Notes: generated by a model not told the origin, from the letters alone. A DNA stretch of 53,472 bases from Xanthomonas chitinilytica (GCF_026107455.2 NZ_JAPCHY010000019.1:1-53472), one strand, 5' to 3'. Shown: positions 8,445 through 17,232, counted from the first letter of the stretch. A program made the numbers and translations.

Positions 8445-9320
8445 ATGAGCCAGAACACCTCCACTGCCCTTGTGGCGAACAATCTCCCGATTCCCAGCGC
8501 GCTCGGTTCGCTGGATGCCTACATCGGTGCCGTGCACCAGATCCCGGTGCTGTCGGTCGATGAGGAACAGAAGCTGGCCCGCCGTTTCCGCGACGACGAG
8601 GACCTCGATGCCGCGCGCGAACTGGTGCATTCGCACCTGCGCTTCGTGGTGCACGTGGCCCGCGGCTACAACGGCTACGGCCTGCCGCTGGGCGACCTGA
8701 TCCAGGAAGGCAACATCGGCCTGATGAAGGCGGTCAAGCGCTTCGACCCGGACATGGGCGTGCGCCTGGTCAGCTTCGCGGTGCACTGGATCCGCGCCGA
8801 GATGCACGAGTTCATCCTCAAGAACTGGCGCATCGTCAAGGTCGCCACCACCAAGGCGCAACGCAAGCTGTTCTTCAACCTGCGCAAGTCCAAGACCCGC
8901 CTGGGCTGGTTGAACGCGGCCGAGGTCAGCGCGGTGGCCAAGGATCTCAACGTCTCCGAGCGCGAAGTGATGGAGATGGAATCGCGCCTGTCCGGCCGCG
9001 ACATCGGTTTCGATGCGCCCTCGGACGAGGACGACGACCATGCGCCGCCGTCGCCGGCCGCCTACCTGGTGGCGCGCGACGAGGACCCGTCGCAGGCCTA
9101 CGAGCGTGCCGACAGCGAGGACAACCAGTTGCGGCTGCTGCGCGAGGGGCTGGCGGAACTGGACCAGCGTTCGCGCGACATCATCAGCCGCCGCTGGCTG
9201 GATGCCGACAGCAAGGTCACGCTGCAGGAACTGGCCGACGAGTACGGCGTATCGGCCGAGCGCATCCGCCAGGTCGAGGCCAACGCGCTGAAGAAGATGA
9301 AGGCGCTGTTCACCGCGTGA
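8445..9320 (+). CDS. rpoH: RNA polymerase heat-shock sigma factor RpoH (sigma-32)
   Basis: A 291-residue sigma-70-family factor directing transcription of chaperone and protease genes. Region 2 contains [20 protein letters not shown] and FAVHWIRAE. The RpoH-specific box QRKLFFNLR is at about 139-147, which separates it from other group 3 and 4 sigmas. Region 4 ends ...[17 protein letters not shown]. Compared with E. coli there is an acidic/proline insertion before region 4 ([11 protein letters not shown], about 193-203). ATG at 8445 is preceded by GAGG. A sigma-E-type promoter and an inverted repeat lie just upstream. Confidence 0.97.
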   Translation: MSQNTSTALVANNLPIPSALGSLDAYIGAVHQIPVLSVDEEQKLARRFRDDEDLDAARELVHSHLRFVVHVARGYNGYGLPLGDLIQEGNIGLMKAVKRFDPDMGVRLVSFAVHWIRAEMHEFILKNWRIVKVATTKAQRKLFFNLRKSKTRLGWLNAAEVSAVAKDLNVSEREVMEMESRLSGRDIGFDAPSDEDDDHAPPSPAAYLVARDEDPSQAYERADSEDNQLRLLREGLAELDQRSRDIISRRWLDADSKVTLQELADEYGVSAERIRQVEANALKKMKALFTA

Positions 9321-9345
9321 GCGCGGCGGCATCGCCGAATGCAGA

Positions 9346-9373
9346 GGAAAGGCCGGTCGTCCCGGGCCTTTCC
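9346..9373 (+). terminator. Probable rpoH terminator
   Basis: A 9-bp stem GGAAAGGCC/GGCCTTTCC (9346-9354 with 9365-9373) lies 26 bp after the rpoH stop and is followed by TGTTTCC. The T run is short, so termination may be incomplete. Confidence 0.55.
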
Positions 9374-9410
9374 TGTTTCCGGGCGCAGCGCCCGTTCCAT
9401 GGAGGACGTG

Positions 9411-9812
9411 ATGAAAGGCTCCTGTCTTTGCGGCGCGATCGAGGTGGTGGCCGCCGACCATGCCGGGATCGGCCTGTGCCATTGCAGCATGTGCCGACGC
9501 TGGTCGGGCGGTCCGATGTTCGCCGTGCATTGCGGTAGCGACGTGCGTTTCGAGGGCGCGCAGCCGACCGCGTACCGGTCCTCGGACTGGGCCGAGCGCG
9601 GCTTCTGCGCGGCCTGCGGCACCCACCTGTTCTATCGCCTGCTGCCGACCGGCGAATACGCGCTGCCGGCCGGCCTGTTCCAGCAGCAGGACTTCCGGCT
9701 CGACAGCCAGATCTTCATCGACGAGAAGCCGGGGTTCTACGCGCTGGCCAACGAGACGGAGATGCTGACCGGGCAGCAGGTGTTCGAGCAGTTCGCCGCC
9801 GGCGGCGACTGA
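9411..9812 (+). CDS. GFA / CENP-V-like zinc-binding protein
   Basis: A 133-residue protein of the glutathione-dependent formaldehyde-activating (GFA) superfamily, many members of which have unproven activity. The zinc ligands are visible: CLCG near the N-terminus, CHCSMC about 20 residues later, and CAACG in the second half. These define the Mss4-like fold. ATG at 9411 is chosen because GGAGG stands 5 bp before it; an upstream ATG at 9399 would overlap that site. It stands alone between rpoH and the convergent ndh gene. Substrate unknown; formaldehyde detoxification should not be assumed. Confidence 0.82.
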   Translation: MKGSCLCGAIEVVAADHAGIGLCHCSMCRRWSGGPMFAVHCGSDVRFEGAQPTAYRSSDWAERGFCAACGTHLFYRLLPTGEYALPAGLFQQQDFRLDSQIFIDEKPGFYALANETEMLTGQQVFEQFAAGGD

Positions 9813-9846
9813 GGGCGCCGGCCGGCCGCGGTGGCGGGGTTCGCGC

Positions 9847-11136
9847 TCAGTCGCGCGGCCGGTCGTGCTCGTTGCCGTCCTCGGCATCGCCGAGGATGAT
9901 CCGCGCGCCGCGCTGGTAGCTCCAGTAGGCCCACGCCCAGTTGAGCAGCACCACCAGCCGGTTGCGGAAGCCGATCAGGAAGAACACGTGCGCGGCCAGC
10001 CAGAACCACCAGGCCAGCAGCCCGGACAGCTTCATCCGGCCGAGATGGACGATGGCGGCCATGCGGCCGATGGTGGCCAGGTTGCCGAAGTCGCGATAAC
10101 GGAAGGCGGCCGGTGCCGGCTTGCCGGCCAGCCGCGCCCGGATCACCTCGGCCACGTACCGCCCCATCTGTTTGGCGGCCGGCGCCACGCCGGGCACCGG
10201 GGTGCCGTCGGCCTGGCGCAGCGTGGCCAGGTCGCCGGCGACGAAGATCTGCGGATGGCCTTCCACGGTCAGGTCCGGCTGCACCGGTACGCGCCCGGCG
10301 CGGTCCAGCGGCACCTCCAGCGTACGTGCCAGCGGCGAGGCGGCCACGCCCGCCGCCCAGACCACGGTACGCGCGGCGATGAAGCGATCGCCCAGATGGA
10401 AGCCATCCTCGCCGATGTCGCTCACCGGCGTGCCGGTCAGCACCTCCACGCCCAGCCGTTCCAGCTGCCGCCGCGCCTTCAGCGACAGCACCTCGGGGAA
10501 CGAGGACAGCACGCGCGGGCCGGCTTCCACCAGCCGCACCCTGGCCGAGGCCGGGTCGATGTGGCGGAACTCGTTGCGCAGCGTGTGCCGCGCGATCTCG
10601 GCCAGGGTGCCGGCCAGTTCCACCCCGGTCGGGCCGCCGCCGACGATGGCGAAGCTCAGCCACGCCGCCTTGCGCGCCGGGTCGGGTTCGGCCTCGGCGC
10701 GCTCGAACGCCAGCAGCAGCTTGCGCCGCAGCGCCAGCGCGTCGTCGAGCGTCTTCAGTCCCGGCGCATGGCGCGCCCAGCGGTCGTTGCCGAAGTAGGC
10801 GTGGGTGGCGCCGCTGGCCACCAGCAGCAGGTCGTAGTCCAGCGTGCCGCCGTCGGCGAGCACGACCTGGCGTCGCTGCTTGTCGATGCGCACGACCTCG
10901 CCCAGCCGCACTTCGACGTTGCGCTGGCGGCCGAGGATGTGGCGCAGCGGCGCGGCGATGTCCGGCGCCGACAGCCCGGCGGTGGCCACCTGGTACAGCA
11001 ATGGCTGGAACAGGTGATGGTTGCGGCGGTCGACCAGGGTGATCCGCAACGCTGCCCCGGCCAGGGCGCGGGTCGCCCACAGGCCGGCGAAGCCGCCGCC
11101 GACGACCACCAGTTTCGGAACGGGATTGCGACTCAT
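9847..11136 (-). CDS. ndh: Type II NADH dehydrogenase (NAD(P)/FAD-dependent oxidoreductase)
   Basis: A 429-residue flavoprotein that passes electrons from NADH to quinone without pumping protons. Residues 8-20 hold the FAD dinucleotide fold VVVGGGFAGLW, the NADH fold is IVGGGPTGVELAG (about 165-177), and the FAD-closing motif is IFVAGDLA. The NHHLFQPLLYQVA stretch is typical of NDH-2. The C-terminus (about 370-412) is hydrophobic with Trp/Phe-rich segments, consistent with membrane attachment. It is convergent with the GFA-like gene and divergent from the NYN gene over about 309 bp. Confidence 0.92.
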   Translation of the reverse strand: MSRNPVPKLVVVGGGFAGLWATRALAGAALRITLVDRRNHHLFQPLLYQVATAGLSAPDIAAPLRHILGRQRNVEVRLGEVVRIDKQRRQVVLADGGTLDYDLLLVASGATHAYFGNDRWARHAPGLKTLDDALALRRKLLLAFERAEAEPDPARKAAWLSFAIVGGGPTGVELAGTLAEIARHTLRNEFRHIDPASARVRLVEAGPRVLSSFPEVLSLKARRQLERLGVEVLTGTPVSDIGEDGFHLGDRFIAARTVVWAAGVAASPLARTLEVPLDRAGRVPVQPDLTVEGHPQIFVAGDLATLRQADGTPVPGVAPAAKQMGRYVAEVIRARLAGKPAPAAFRYRDFGNLATIGRMAAIVHLGRMKLSGLLAWWFWLAAHVFFLIGFRNRLVVLLNWAWAYWSYQRGARIILGDAEDGNEHDRPRD

Positions 11137-11445
11137 GCGGACTCCGGAAGCATCTGGCCGATGTGGGGATGGTAGCCGCTGGCGTGGACCGCGCCGTCAC
11201 GACAGGCCCTCGCCGTCGCGGCTGCACCACGAGGGGAGCCAGGCAGCGGTGGCGCCCGCGCGGAAGTGCATTGCATCGTGTGCAGAGCGATGTCCGGCGC
11301 CCTTCGTCGAGCGTGCTTTCCGCGCATTGGATGCCGCGCGTTGCCGACCAGTCGGGACAGCAACGAGCAGTGGCGGCCGGTGGCGGTGGTCATGCGGTGG
11401 CCCACGGCGCGATACTGCGGCCTGACCCAGGCGATGGAGCCGAAC
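11137..11445. other. Intergenic region between ndh and the NYN-LOTUS gene
   Basis: About 309 bp separate two divergent genes, so both promoters should lie here. I see no convincing -35/-10 pair, repeat or RNA gene. Open frames through it have no homology I recognise and are treated as non-coding. Confidence 0.5.
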
Positions 11446-12222
11446 ATGAGCGAACCGGAAAAGCGCATCGCGTTGCTGGTCGATGCCGACAACGCACCGT
11501 CGGCGAAGATCGACGTGGTGCTGGCCGAGGTGGCGCGCTACGGCGTGGCCAACGTGCGTCGCGCCTACGGCAACTGGAAGAGCCCGCACCTGAAGGGTTG
11601 GGAATCGGTGCTGCACGAATACGCGATCCGGCCGATCCAGCAGTTCGCCTACAGCTCGGGCAAGAACGCCTCGGACATGGCGATGGTGATCGATGCGATG
11701 GACCTGCTGTACGCGCGCAACCTCGACGGCTTCGCCATCGTTTCCAGCGATGCCGACTTCACCCCGCTGGTGATGCGGCTGCTGACCGATGGGGTGAAGG
11801 TATACGGTTTCGGCGAGAAGAAGACCCCGCTGCCGTTCGTCAACGCCTGCTCCAAGTTCACCTACCTGGAAGCGCTGGGCGAGATGGCCGGGAGCGATGC
11901 CGGTGCCGAATCCAATGGCGATGCGCGGCCGCGCATGAGCAGCGCCGAACTGCGCCAGGACTCGCGGCTGGTGCAGATGCTGCGCAGCGCGGTGGCCGCG
12001 GCCGAGGGCGACGATGGCTGGGCGCACCTGGGACCGGTCGGCAGCCAGATCGGCAACCAGGCCTCGTTCGATTCGCGCAACTACGGCTACGGCAAGCTCA
12101 GCGACCTGATCGTGGCCACCGGTCTGTTCGAACTGAAGAAGGAAGGCAAGTCGTCCTATGTCCGTGTCCTGCCGAAGAAGCCGGCGGCCAAGCCGCGGCG
12201 CGGGAAGGCGGCGGCCGGCTAG
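11446..12222 (+). CDS. NYN-domain (LabA/DUF88) protein with C-terminal OST-HTH/LOTUS domain
   Basis: 258 residues. The N-terminal NYN domain (about 8-150) has a PIN-like nuclease fold; acidic residues fit a metal site (LLVDADNAP, DMAMVIDAMDL, IVSSDADFTPLV). The C-terminal part (about 165-250; SSAELRQDSRLVQMLRSAV, YGYGKLSDLI) matches the OST-HTH/LOTUS domain, which in other proteins binds RNA. A ribonuclease or RNA-binding role is therefore the best guess, but no substrate is known. ATG at 11446 is preceded by GGAG at 11435-11440. The C-terminus ends in a basic tail rich in Lys, Ala and Arg. Confidence 0.85.
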   Translation: MSEPEKRIALLVDADNAPSAKIDVVLAEVARYGVANVRRAYGNWKSPHLKGWESVLHEYAIRPIQQFAYSSGKNASDMAMVIDAMDLLYARNLDGFAIVSSDADFTPLVMRLLTDGVKVYGFGEKKTPLPFVNACSKFTYLEALGEMAGSDAGAESNGDARPRMSSAELRQDSRLVQMLRSAVAAAEGDDGWAHLGPVGSQIGNQASFDSRNYGYGKLSDLIVATGLFELKKEGKSSYVRVLPKKPAAKPRRGKAAAG

Positions 12223-12435
12223 CATGCGCGGCGGCCGGGCCGTCACCCGGCAGCCGGTTGCGGGCGCTGCGTTGGCCGTCGATGGCCGGCTGCGCCGCGG
12301 CCAAGGCGAGCGCCATCCCACCGGCCCACACATCCGCGTCTTCCTGCTCCCGAGGTACCGGCAAGCACGATGCGAACCCCGCGGCACCGTCGCCGCGCCA
12401 CGGCCGCCATCGGCCATTCCAACGGGAATACCGCA

Positions 12436-13056
12436 ATGCTGAAGATCTGGGGCCGCCACAATTCGAGCAACGTGCGCAAGGTGCTGTGGTGCGCCGAGGA
12501 GATCGGCCTGGCCTACGAATCGACCGAAGTCGGCGGTGCGTTCGGCGGCACCGATGCGCCGCAGTACCGGGCGATGAACCCCAACGGACTGGTACCGGCG
12601 ATCGAGGACAATGGCCTGCCGCTGTGGGAGTCCAACGCCATCGTGCGCTACCTGTCGGCGCGCTATGCGCTGGGCACGCTGTTCCCGGAAGATCCGGCCG
12701 AACGCGCGCAGGGCGAGAAGTGGATGGACTGGACCACCTCGGCGTTCGCCGGTGCGTTCCGCGACCTGTTCTGGGGAATCGTGCGCACGCCGCCGCAGGA
12801 GCGCGATGCGGAGAGGATCGAGGCATCGCTGCGGAAGTCCGGCGAGCTGCTGGCGCTGGCCGATGCCGCCCTGGCCGTGCAGCCGTGGCTGTCGGGCGAG
12901 CGTTTCGCGATGGGCGACATTCCGCTGGGCAGCTTCGTCTATGCCTGGTTCGAGATGCCGGTCGTGCGGCCGGAACTGCCGCACCTGCACGACTGGTACC
13001 GGCGCCTGCAGCAGCGCCCGGCGTATCGCCGCGGAGTGATGACGCCGCTGACCTGA
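12436..13056 (+). CDS. Glutathione S-transferase family protein
   Basis: 206 residues with a thioredoxin-fold N-terminal domain (LKIWGRHNSSNVRKVLWCAE, about 2-21) and the glutathione-binding ESNAI(V)RYL motif near 64-72, then an all-helical C-terminal domain. The first catalytic position appears to be the Ser/Asn cluster SSN, as in beta/theta-like bacterial enzymes. Cytoplasmic detoxification or thiol transfer is likely; substrate unknown. It follows the NYN gene by 213 bp and ends two bases before the stop of convergent priA. Confidence 0.88.
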   Translation: MLKIWGRHNSSNVRKVLWCAEEIGLAYESTEVGGAFGGTDAPQYRAMNPNGLVPAIEDNGLPLWESNAIVRYLSARYALGTLFPEDPAERAQGEKWMDWTTSAFAGAFRDLFWGIVRTPPQERDAERIEASLRKSGELLALADAALAVQPWLSGERFAMGDIPLGSFVYAWFEMPVVRPELPHLHDWYRRLQQRPAYRRGVMTPLT

Positions 13057-13057
13057 G

Positions 13058-15253
13058 TCAGTACAGGTCCATCGGGTCGACATCCAGCGACCAGCGCACG
13101 CGCCGCGCCAGCGGCAGCGCATGGATCGCGGGAACGACGGCATCGAGCAGCGCATGCAGCGGCCGCCGCTGCGGCACCGACAACAGCAGCTGCGTGCGCT
13201 GGAAGCCGGCACGGCGCGGCATCGGTGCCGGCATCGGGCCGTAGGCTTCCACGTCGGTGCCGGCCGGCAGCAGCGCGCGCACCGCGGCGAGGAAGTCGTT
13301 GGCCGTTTCCACCTGCTTGGCCTCGGCGCGCAGCAGCGCCAGGTGCGCGAACGGCGGGAAGCCGGCCGCCTCGCGCTGCGCCAGTTCGGCGTCGGCGAAG
13401 GCGTGGTAGCCGCCGTTGACCAGCGTTTCCAGCAGCGCGTTGCCGGGATGGTGGGTCTGCAGCCAGACCTCGCCGGGGCGCTCGGCGCGTCCGGCACGCC
13501 CGGCCACCTGGATCAGTTGCTGGGCGAGCTTCTCGCTGGCGCGGAAGTCGGCCGAGAACAGGCCCTCGTCGATGCCCACCACCACCACCAGGGTCAGCCT
13601 GGGCAGGTCGTGGCCCTTGGCCAGGATCTGGGTGCCGACCAGGATGCCGGGGGCGTCGCCGAGCGTGCGCAGGGTCTGTTCCAGCGCATCGCGGCGCGCG
13701 GTGGTGCCACGGTCGATGCGCAGCACCGGCACCTCGGGGAAGCTTTCCAGCAGGCGTTCTTCCAGCCGCTCGGTGCCGATGCCCTGCGGCTGCAACGCCA
13801 GGCTGCCGCAGGCCGGGCAGGCCAGCGGCACCGGTTGCCGCGCGCCGCAGTGGTGGCACTGCAGGCGGCGGCCGCCGGCATGCACCGTCATCGGCGTGCT
13901 GTGCAGCGGCGTGCTGCAGCGCTTGCAGGGAGCGGTCCAGCCGCAGTCGTGGCACAGCAGCACCGGGGCGTAGCCGCGGCGGTTCTTGAACACCAGCACC
14001 TGGCCGCCGGCCTGCAGGTGCTGGGCGATGCCGGCCATCACTTCCGGCGAAAGCCCGTCGCGCAGCGGGCGCTTGCGCACGTCGATGACGCGCACCGCCG
14101 GCGGCCGCGCATCGCCGGCGCGCTGCGGCAGGCGCAGGTGGCGGTAACGCCCGGCGCGGGCGTTGTGCAGCGATTCCAGCGACGGCGTGGCGCTGCCCAG
14201 GATCACCGGGATGTCCAGCGCCTTGGCCCGCACCAGGGCGAAGTCGCGGGCGTGGTAGCGGATGCCGTCCTGCTGCTTGTAGCTGCCGTCGTGTTCCTCG
14301 TCGACCACGATCAGCCCCGGTTGCGGCAACGGCGTGAACACCGCCGAACGGGTGCCGACGATCACCCGCGCCTCGCCGCGCCAGGCCGCGGCCCATACCC
14401 GCGCACGCTCGTTGTCGTTGAGTCCGGAATGCAGGACATGCACGGCGATCCCCAGGCGGCTGCGGAAGCGCGCCAGGGTCTGCGGGGTCAGGCCGATCTC
14501 CGGCACCAGCACCAGCGCCTGCCGGCCGCGGGCCAGGCAGGCGGCGATCGCCTGCAGGTAGACCTCGGTCTTGCCGCTGCCGGTGACGCCGTCGAGCAGG
14601 AACGGGGCGAACCCGCTGCTGGCCCGTATGGCGTCGATGGCGGCCTGCTGCTGCGGGTTGGCCTGCGGACCCGGCCGCGGTTGCACCGGTGCCGCGGTGG
14701 CGGCCACCGCGATGCGCTCGGCGCGGCCGTTCTTCTGCAGGGCGCGGGCGGCGCCGCGCCAGTCGTCCATCAGCGATTCGAGCCGGTCCTCGTCCACCGT
14801 GCCGTCGGCCAGCAGGGTGGCCAGCCGCTGCGGACGGGTGCCGGCGCGCAGCCTGTCGCGCTGGGCCAGGCCCTCGGCGGTGAGCCGCCAGGCCCAGCCA
14901 TGGGTGTCGGGCAGGGGCTCGCCGCGCCGCAGCGGCGCCGGCAGCGCCGTGGCGATCACCTCGCCCAGCGGCGCGTGGGTATAGCGCGCCAGCCAGCGCA
15001 GCGAGTCGGCCAGTTCGCCGTGCAGCAGCGGGACCGGGTCGGCCCAGGCCAACGCCGGCCGCAGCGTGGCGGGGTCGTCGCTGTGGCCGATGGCGGCGAC
15101 CACTCCGACCAGCTCGCGGGGCCCGAACGGCACCCGCAGCCGCCGCCCGACGTCGCCCTCGCCGGGGGCCGGGCCTTCGGGTGCGAGGTAGTCGAACAGT
15201 TGCGGCAGCGGTACCGGCAGGGCGACGCGAAGGGTGGGGCAGGCGGCGGGCAT
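13058..15253 (-). CDS. priA: Primosomal protein N' (replication restart helicase PriA)
   Basis: A 731-residue 3'-5' DNA helicase that recognises stalled forks and reloads the replisome. It has the N-terminal 3'-end-binding domain, Walker A GVTGSGKTEVY, Walker B box DEEHDGSYKQQ, and helicase motif SATPS. The two zinc sites CHDCGWTAPCKRC and CHHCG...CPACG and motifs ILVGTQILAKGHD and QVAGRAGRAERPG follow. Length matches the family. It is monocistronic on the minus strand; upstream lies the AT-rich island with DnaA boxes. Confidence 0.97.
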   Translation of the reverse strand: MPAACPTLRVALPVPLPQLFDYLAPEGPAPGEGDVGRRLRVPFGPRELVGVVAAIGHSDDPATLRPALAWADPVPLLHGELADSLRWLARYTHAPLGEVIATALPAPLRRGEPLPDTHGWAWRLTAEGLAQRDRLRAGTRPQRLATLLADGTVDEDRLESLMDDWRGAARALQKNGRAERIAVAATAAPVQPRPGPQANPQQQAAIDAIRASSGFAPFLLDGVTGSGKTEVYLQAIAACLARGRQALVLVPEIGLTPQTLARFRSRLGIAVHVLHSGLNDNERARVWAAAWRGEARVIVGTRSAVFTPLPQPGLIVVDEEHDGSYKQQDGIRYHARDFALVRAKALDIPVILGSATPSLESLHNARAGRYRHLRLPQRAGDARPPAVRVIDVRKRPLRDGLSPEVMAGIAQHLQAGGQVLVFKNRRGYAPVLLCHDCGWTAPCKRCSTPLHSTPMTVHAGGRRLQCHHCGARQPVPLACPACGSLALQPQGIGTERLEERLLESFPEVPVLRIDRGTTARRDALEQTLRTLGDAPGILVGTQILAKGHDLPRLTLVVVVGIDEGLFSADFRASEKLAQQLIQVAGRAGRAERPGEVWLQTHHPGNALLETLVNGGYHAFADAELAQREAAGFPPFAHLALLRAEAKQVETANDFLAAVRALLPAGTDVEAYGPMPAPMPRRAGFQRTQLLLSVPQRRPLHALLDAVVPAIHALPLARRVRWSLDVDPMDLY

Positions 15254-15689
15254 CGACGCAGTTTAGCCGGGCGGATGCTCGCCGGCGGAGGCGGCTACTT
15301 GCGCTCCATTGCTGTGCCGGCTGGCATAAATGGAATGTAAACACCCGTCACAATTGAAGATTTGGGCTTATCCACAAAATTTGTGGATAACTCTGTGCAT
15401 CACCGCCTTGCTCCACGCCCCGAAGGCGTTCTCACAAGCCTCTCACTTGACTTGGTCAAAAAATCGCCACACGCATATTTCTTTTTAAATCATGTAGTTA
15501 GCTGTGAAACAATGTTGAAACCCGGGACGTTCCAGATTCCGGACGGCAATATCGTCACTACGTATTGACGCTGTGCACAACTTGCGGGTAGAGGGGGCTT
15601 CCGCGGGTTCAGCTTCCTTCGCCCTGGCCAGCGGCGAAGGTCCGTGGAGCGGGCCGCATCGCTATCATTCCGGCGATGACGGAGTTCCC
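15254..15689. other. 436-bp AT-rich intergenic island
   Basis: This spacer between divergent priA and the sigma-like gene is clearly richer in A/T than everything around it, especially 15420-15560 (for example CTTTTTAAATCATG, GGTCAAAAAATCG). It holds the DnaA-box palindrome. It must contain the promoters of both flanking genes. No RNA gene or convincing small protein was found; an open frame at 15362-15568 has A/T-rich codons unlike the local genes and is not called. Confidence 0.6.
15368..15390. promoter_or_regulatory. Two consensus DnaA boxes in a perfect palindrome
   Basis: TTATCCACA at 15368-15376 and its reverse complement TGTGGATAA at 15382-15390 are both exact matches to the strongest E. 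coli DnaA box. Together with flanking A/T bases they make 11-bp perfect arms around one central base. A looser relative, TGTGCACAA, lies at 15572-15580. They sit in an AT-rich island (about 15330-15560) in otherwise 70% GC DNA. DnaA binding is predicted from the sequence only; a role as a DnaA-titrating or DnaA-reactivating site, a DnaA-regulated promoter, or an old origin are all possible. Confidence 0.6.
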
Positions 15690-16676
15690 ATGACGGCTGC
15701 CCCCGCCCCCCTGTCGCCGGCTGCGGCCAGCACCCTTTCCGCGTTCCTGCGGGGCGTCGAACGCCGCGCGCTGGTCGTGGCCGAACTGCAGGCCGGCGAT
15801 GCCGGCGCCGCCGAGCGCGCCGTGGCGGCGGCCATGCGCGCTTTCGCCAGCCACGCTGCCGGGTTGGCCATGGCCGACTGGCCGGGGCGCTTCTGGGGGC
15901 TGCTGGGCAATACCCCGCAATTGCGCGAGCCGGTGCAGCCCGGCCAGCGGCCCATGGCGATGGCCCATCTGTCGCAGCTGCCGGCGGGCGAAAGGCTGGC
16001 GCTGCTGCTGCGCATCGGCGCCGGCCTGGACGAGGTGCTGGCCGCGACGGTGCTCGGTGGGAGCGTGGCGGACTATCGGCAGGCCCTGGCCGATGCCTGC
16101 CCGCTGGATGCGGCCGGTCACCCGGATGCGGCCGCCTGGCGGGTACTGGCCGAACAGGTGCAGCTGCAGGTACGCGAGCTGGCGCCCGATCGCCTGGCGC
16201 AGCTGGCAAGGCTGCGCGAAGCGGCGCTCGCCGGTGGCGCGACGACGACTCCTGCGGCGACGCGCGCGGTTCCCGCGGCCGGCCCCGTCGCGCCCCGTCG
16301 GCGCGGCTACTGGGTCGCCGCGGCGCTGCTGCTGGCACTGCTGGCGGCCGGGGTGTGGTGGTGGCGCTCCGGTACCGGTACGCCACGGCTGGATGAGCCG
16401 CTGCCCGCACGCGACGGGGTGGTGGTGGACGCCGGCCCGGTGCAGGTCGAGGAACTGCCCGGCGCCGCGCCGCCGGCCAGGGCGCCGGCGGTCGATGGCC
16501 ACGCCGCGAGCGATGCGGCGATGCTGGCCGATCCGGAACTGGCGCTGGCCCGCGATGCGGATTTCTACGCCTGGTTCGCCGCCGGCGGGCCGATTCCGGT
16601 GGACGAGTCGCAACCGCAGCCGACCCGGCCGGCGCCGGCCGCGGCCGGACTGGAGACGGTGGATGCCGAGGACTAG
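15690..16676 (+). CDS. Membrane-anchored protein with a sigma-factor-like N-terminal domain
   Basis: 328 residues. The N-terminal half resembles a degenerate ECF sigma factor: a region-2-like helix set (about 15-80; LSAFLRGVERRALVVAEL, WPGRFWGLL) and a region-4-like segment (about 93-135; LSQLPAGERLALLLRI, AGLDEVLAA). One membrane helix lies at about 207-225, and the periplasmic C-terminus ends in an acidic stretch (DPELALARDADFYAWF). The C-terminal layout recalls DUF3619 proteins, which in betaproteobacteria sit beside an ECF sigma and DUF3106. ATG at 15690 has GGAG 9 bp upstream. It overlaps the DUF3106 gene by 14 bp. A working sigma or an anti-sigma role is unproven. Confidence 0.65.
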   Translation: MTAAPAPLSPAAASTLSAFLRGVERRALVVAELQAGDAGAAERAVAAAMRAFASHAAGLAMADWPGRFWGLLGNTPQLREPVQPGQRPMAMAHLSQLPAGERLALLLRIGAGLDEVLAATVLGGSVADYRQALADACPLDAAGHPDAAAWRVLAEQVQLQVRELAPDRLAQLARLREAALAGGATTTPAATRAVPAAGPVAPRRRGYWVAAALLLALLAAGVWWWRSGTGTPRLDEPLPARDGVVVDAGPVQVEELPGAAPPARAPAVDGHAASDAAMLADPELALARDADFYAWFAAGGPIPVDESQPQPTRPAPAAAGLETVDAED

Positions 16677-17232
16677 CCTGTTCTGCGCGTTGTTGTTGCT
16701 GTTGCCGGCGGCGCAGGCGGCATCGCCCAACCGCCTGCCCGCCATCGCCGAAGACGCTTCGGCAGCGTCGGCGGAGGCCCGGCAGGATCCGGCGCTGCAC
16801 TGGTCGTCGCTGGCGCCCGCGCAGCAGCGCGCATTGCGGGCCGAGTACGCGGCCTGGCGCGCGCTGGACGAATCCGAGCGCCGGCACGTCCGCCAGGCGG
16901 CCACCGCGCTGGCGGCATTGCCGACGGAGCAGCGGCAGGCGTTGCGCGCCCGGTTCGAGGCGCAGGACCGGGTGCATCGCGACGGCTGGCGGCTGGGGCC
17001 GCGGCTGGGCGCGCTGTACCCGAAATTGCAGCCGCTGTTCGGCTACCTGCCCGATGCGCAGCGCGAACCGGCACTGGCGCTGCTGCGGCAACTGGACGAC
17101 GAGCAGCTGGCGCTGCTGGTGCTGATCTCGCAGCGCACCCCGCCGCAGGAACGCGATGCGGTCCGCGCGCAGTTGCTGGCGACCACCGCGGCCACGCGCG
17201 ATGCCTGGCTGCGCGCGAAGGTCGGGCACTGA
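16663..17232 (+). CDS. DUF3106 secreted protein
   Basis: 189 residues with a signal peptide (SLFCALLLLLPAAQA, about 5-19) and a helical, Arg/Gln-rich body. It contains the DUF3106 pattern: WSSLAPAQQRAL near 44-55, repeated LP.EQRQ-type segments, and alanine-rich helices. The layout is like periplasmic helical stress proteins of the Spy/heavy-metal-sensor kind, but function is unknown. Its start overlaps the end of the sigma-like gene by 14 bp, so the two are co-translated. Its stop lies four bases before the stop of the convergent DUF3667 gene. Confidence 0.75.
   Translation: MPRTSLFCALLLLLPAAQAASPNRLPAIAEDASAASAEARQDPALHWSSLAPAQQRALRAEYAAWRALDESERRHVRQAATALAALPTEQRQALRARFEAQDRVHRDGWRLGPRLGALYPKLQPLFGYLPDAQREPALALLRQLDDEQLALLVLISQRTPPQERDAVRAQLLATTAATRDAWLRAKVGH

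Noticed and set aside
15362..15568. A 68-codon plus-strand open frame in the AT-rich island
   Set aside because: Begins in the DnaA-box palindrome, codons are A/T-rich unlike neighbouring genes, no ribosome site, and no recognisable domain.
15330..15590. The chromosomal replication origin oriC
   Set aside because: Only two strong DnaA boxes (one palindrome), no tandem cluster and no dnaA, dnaN, rpmH or gidA genes nearby. Kept as a possible DnaA-control site instead.
15490..17229. A 579-codon minus-strand open frame
   Set aside because: Arg/Pro/Ala-only composition opposite the sigma-like and DUF3106 genes, whose plus-strand products have signal peptide and membrane features.
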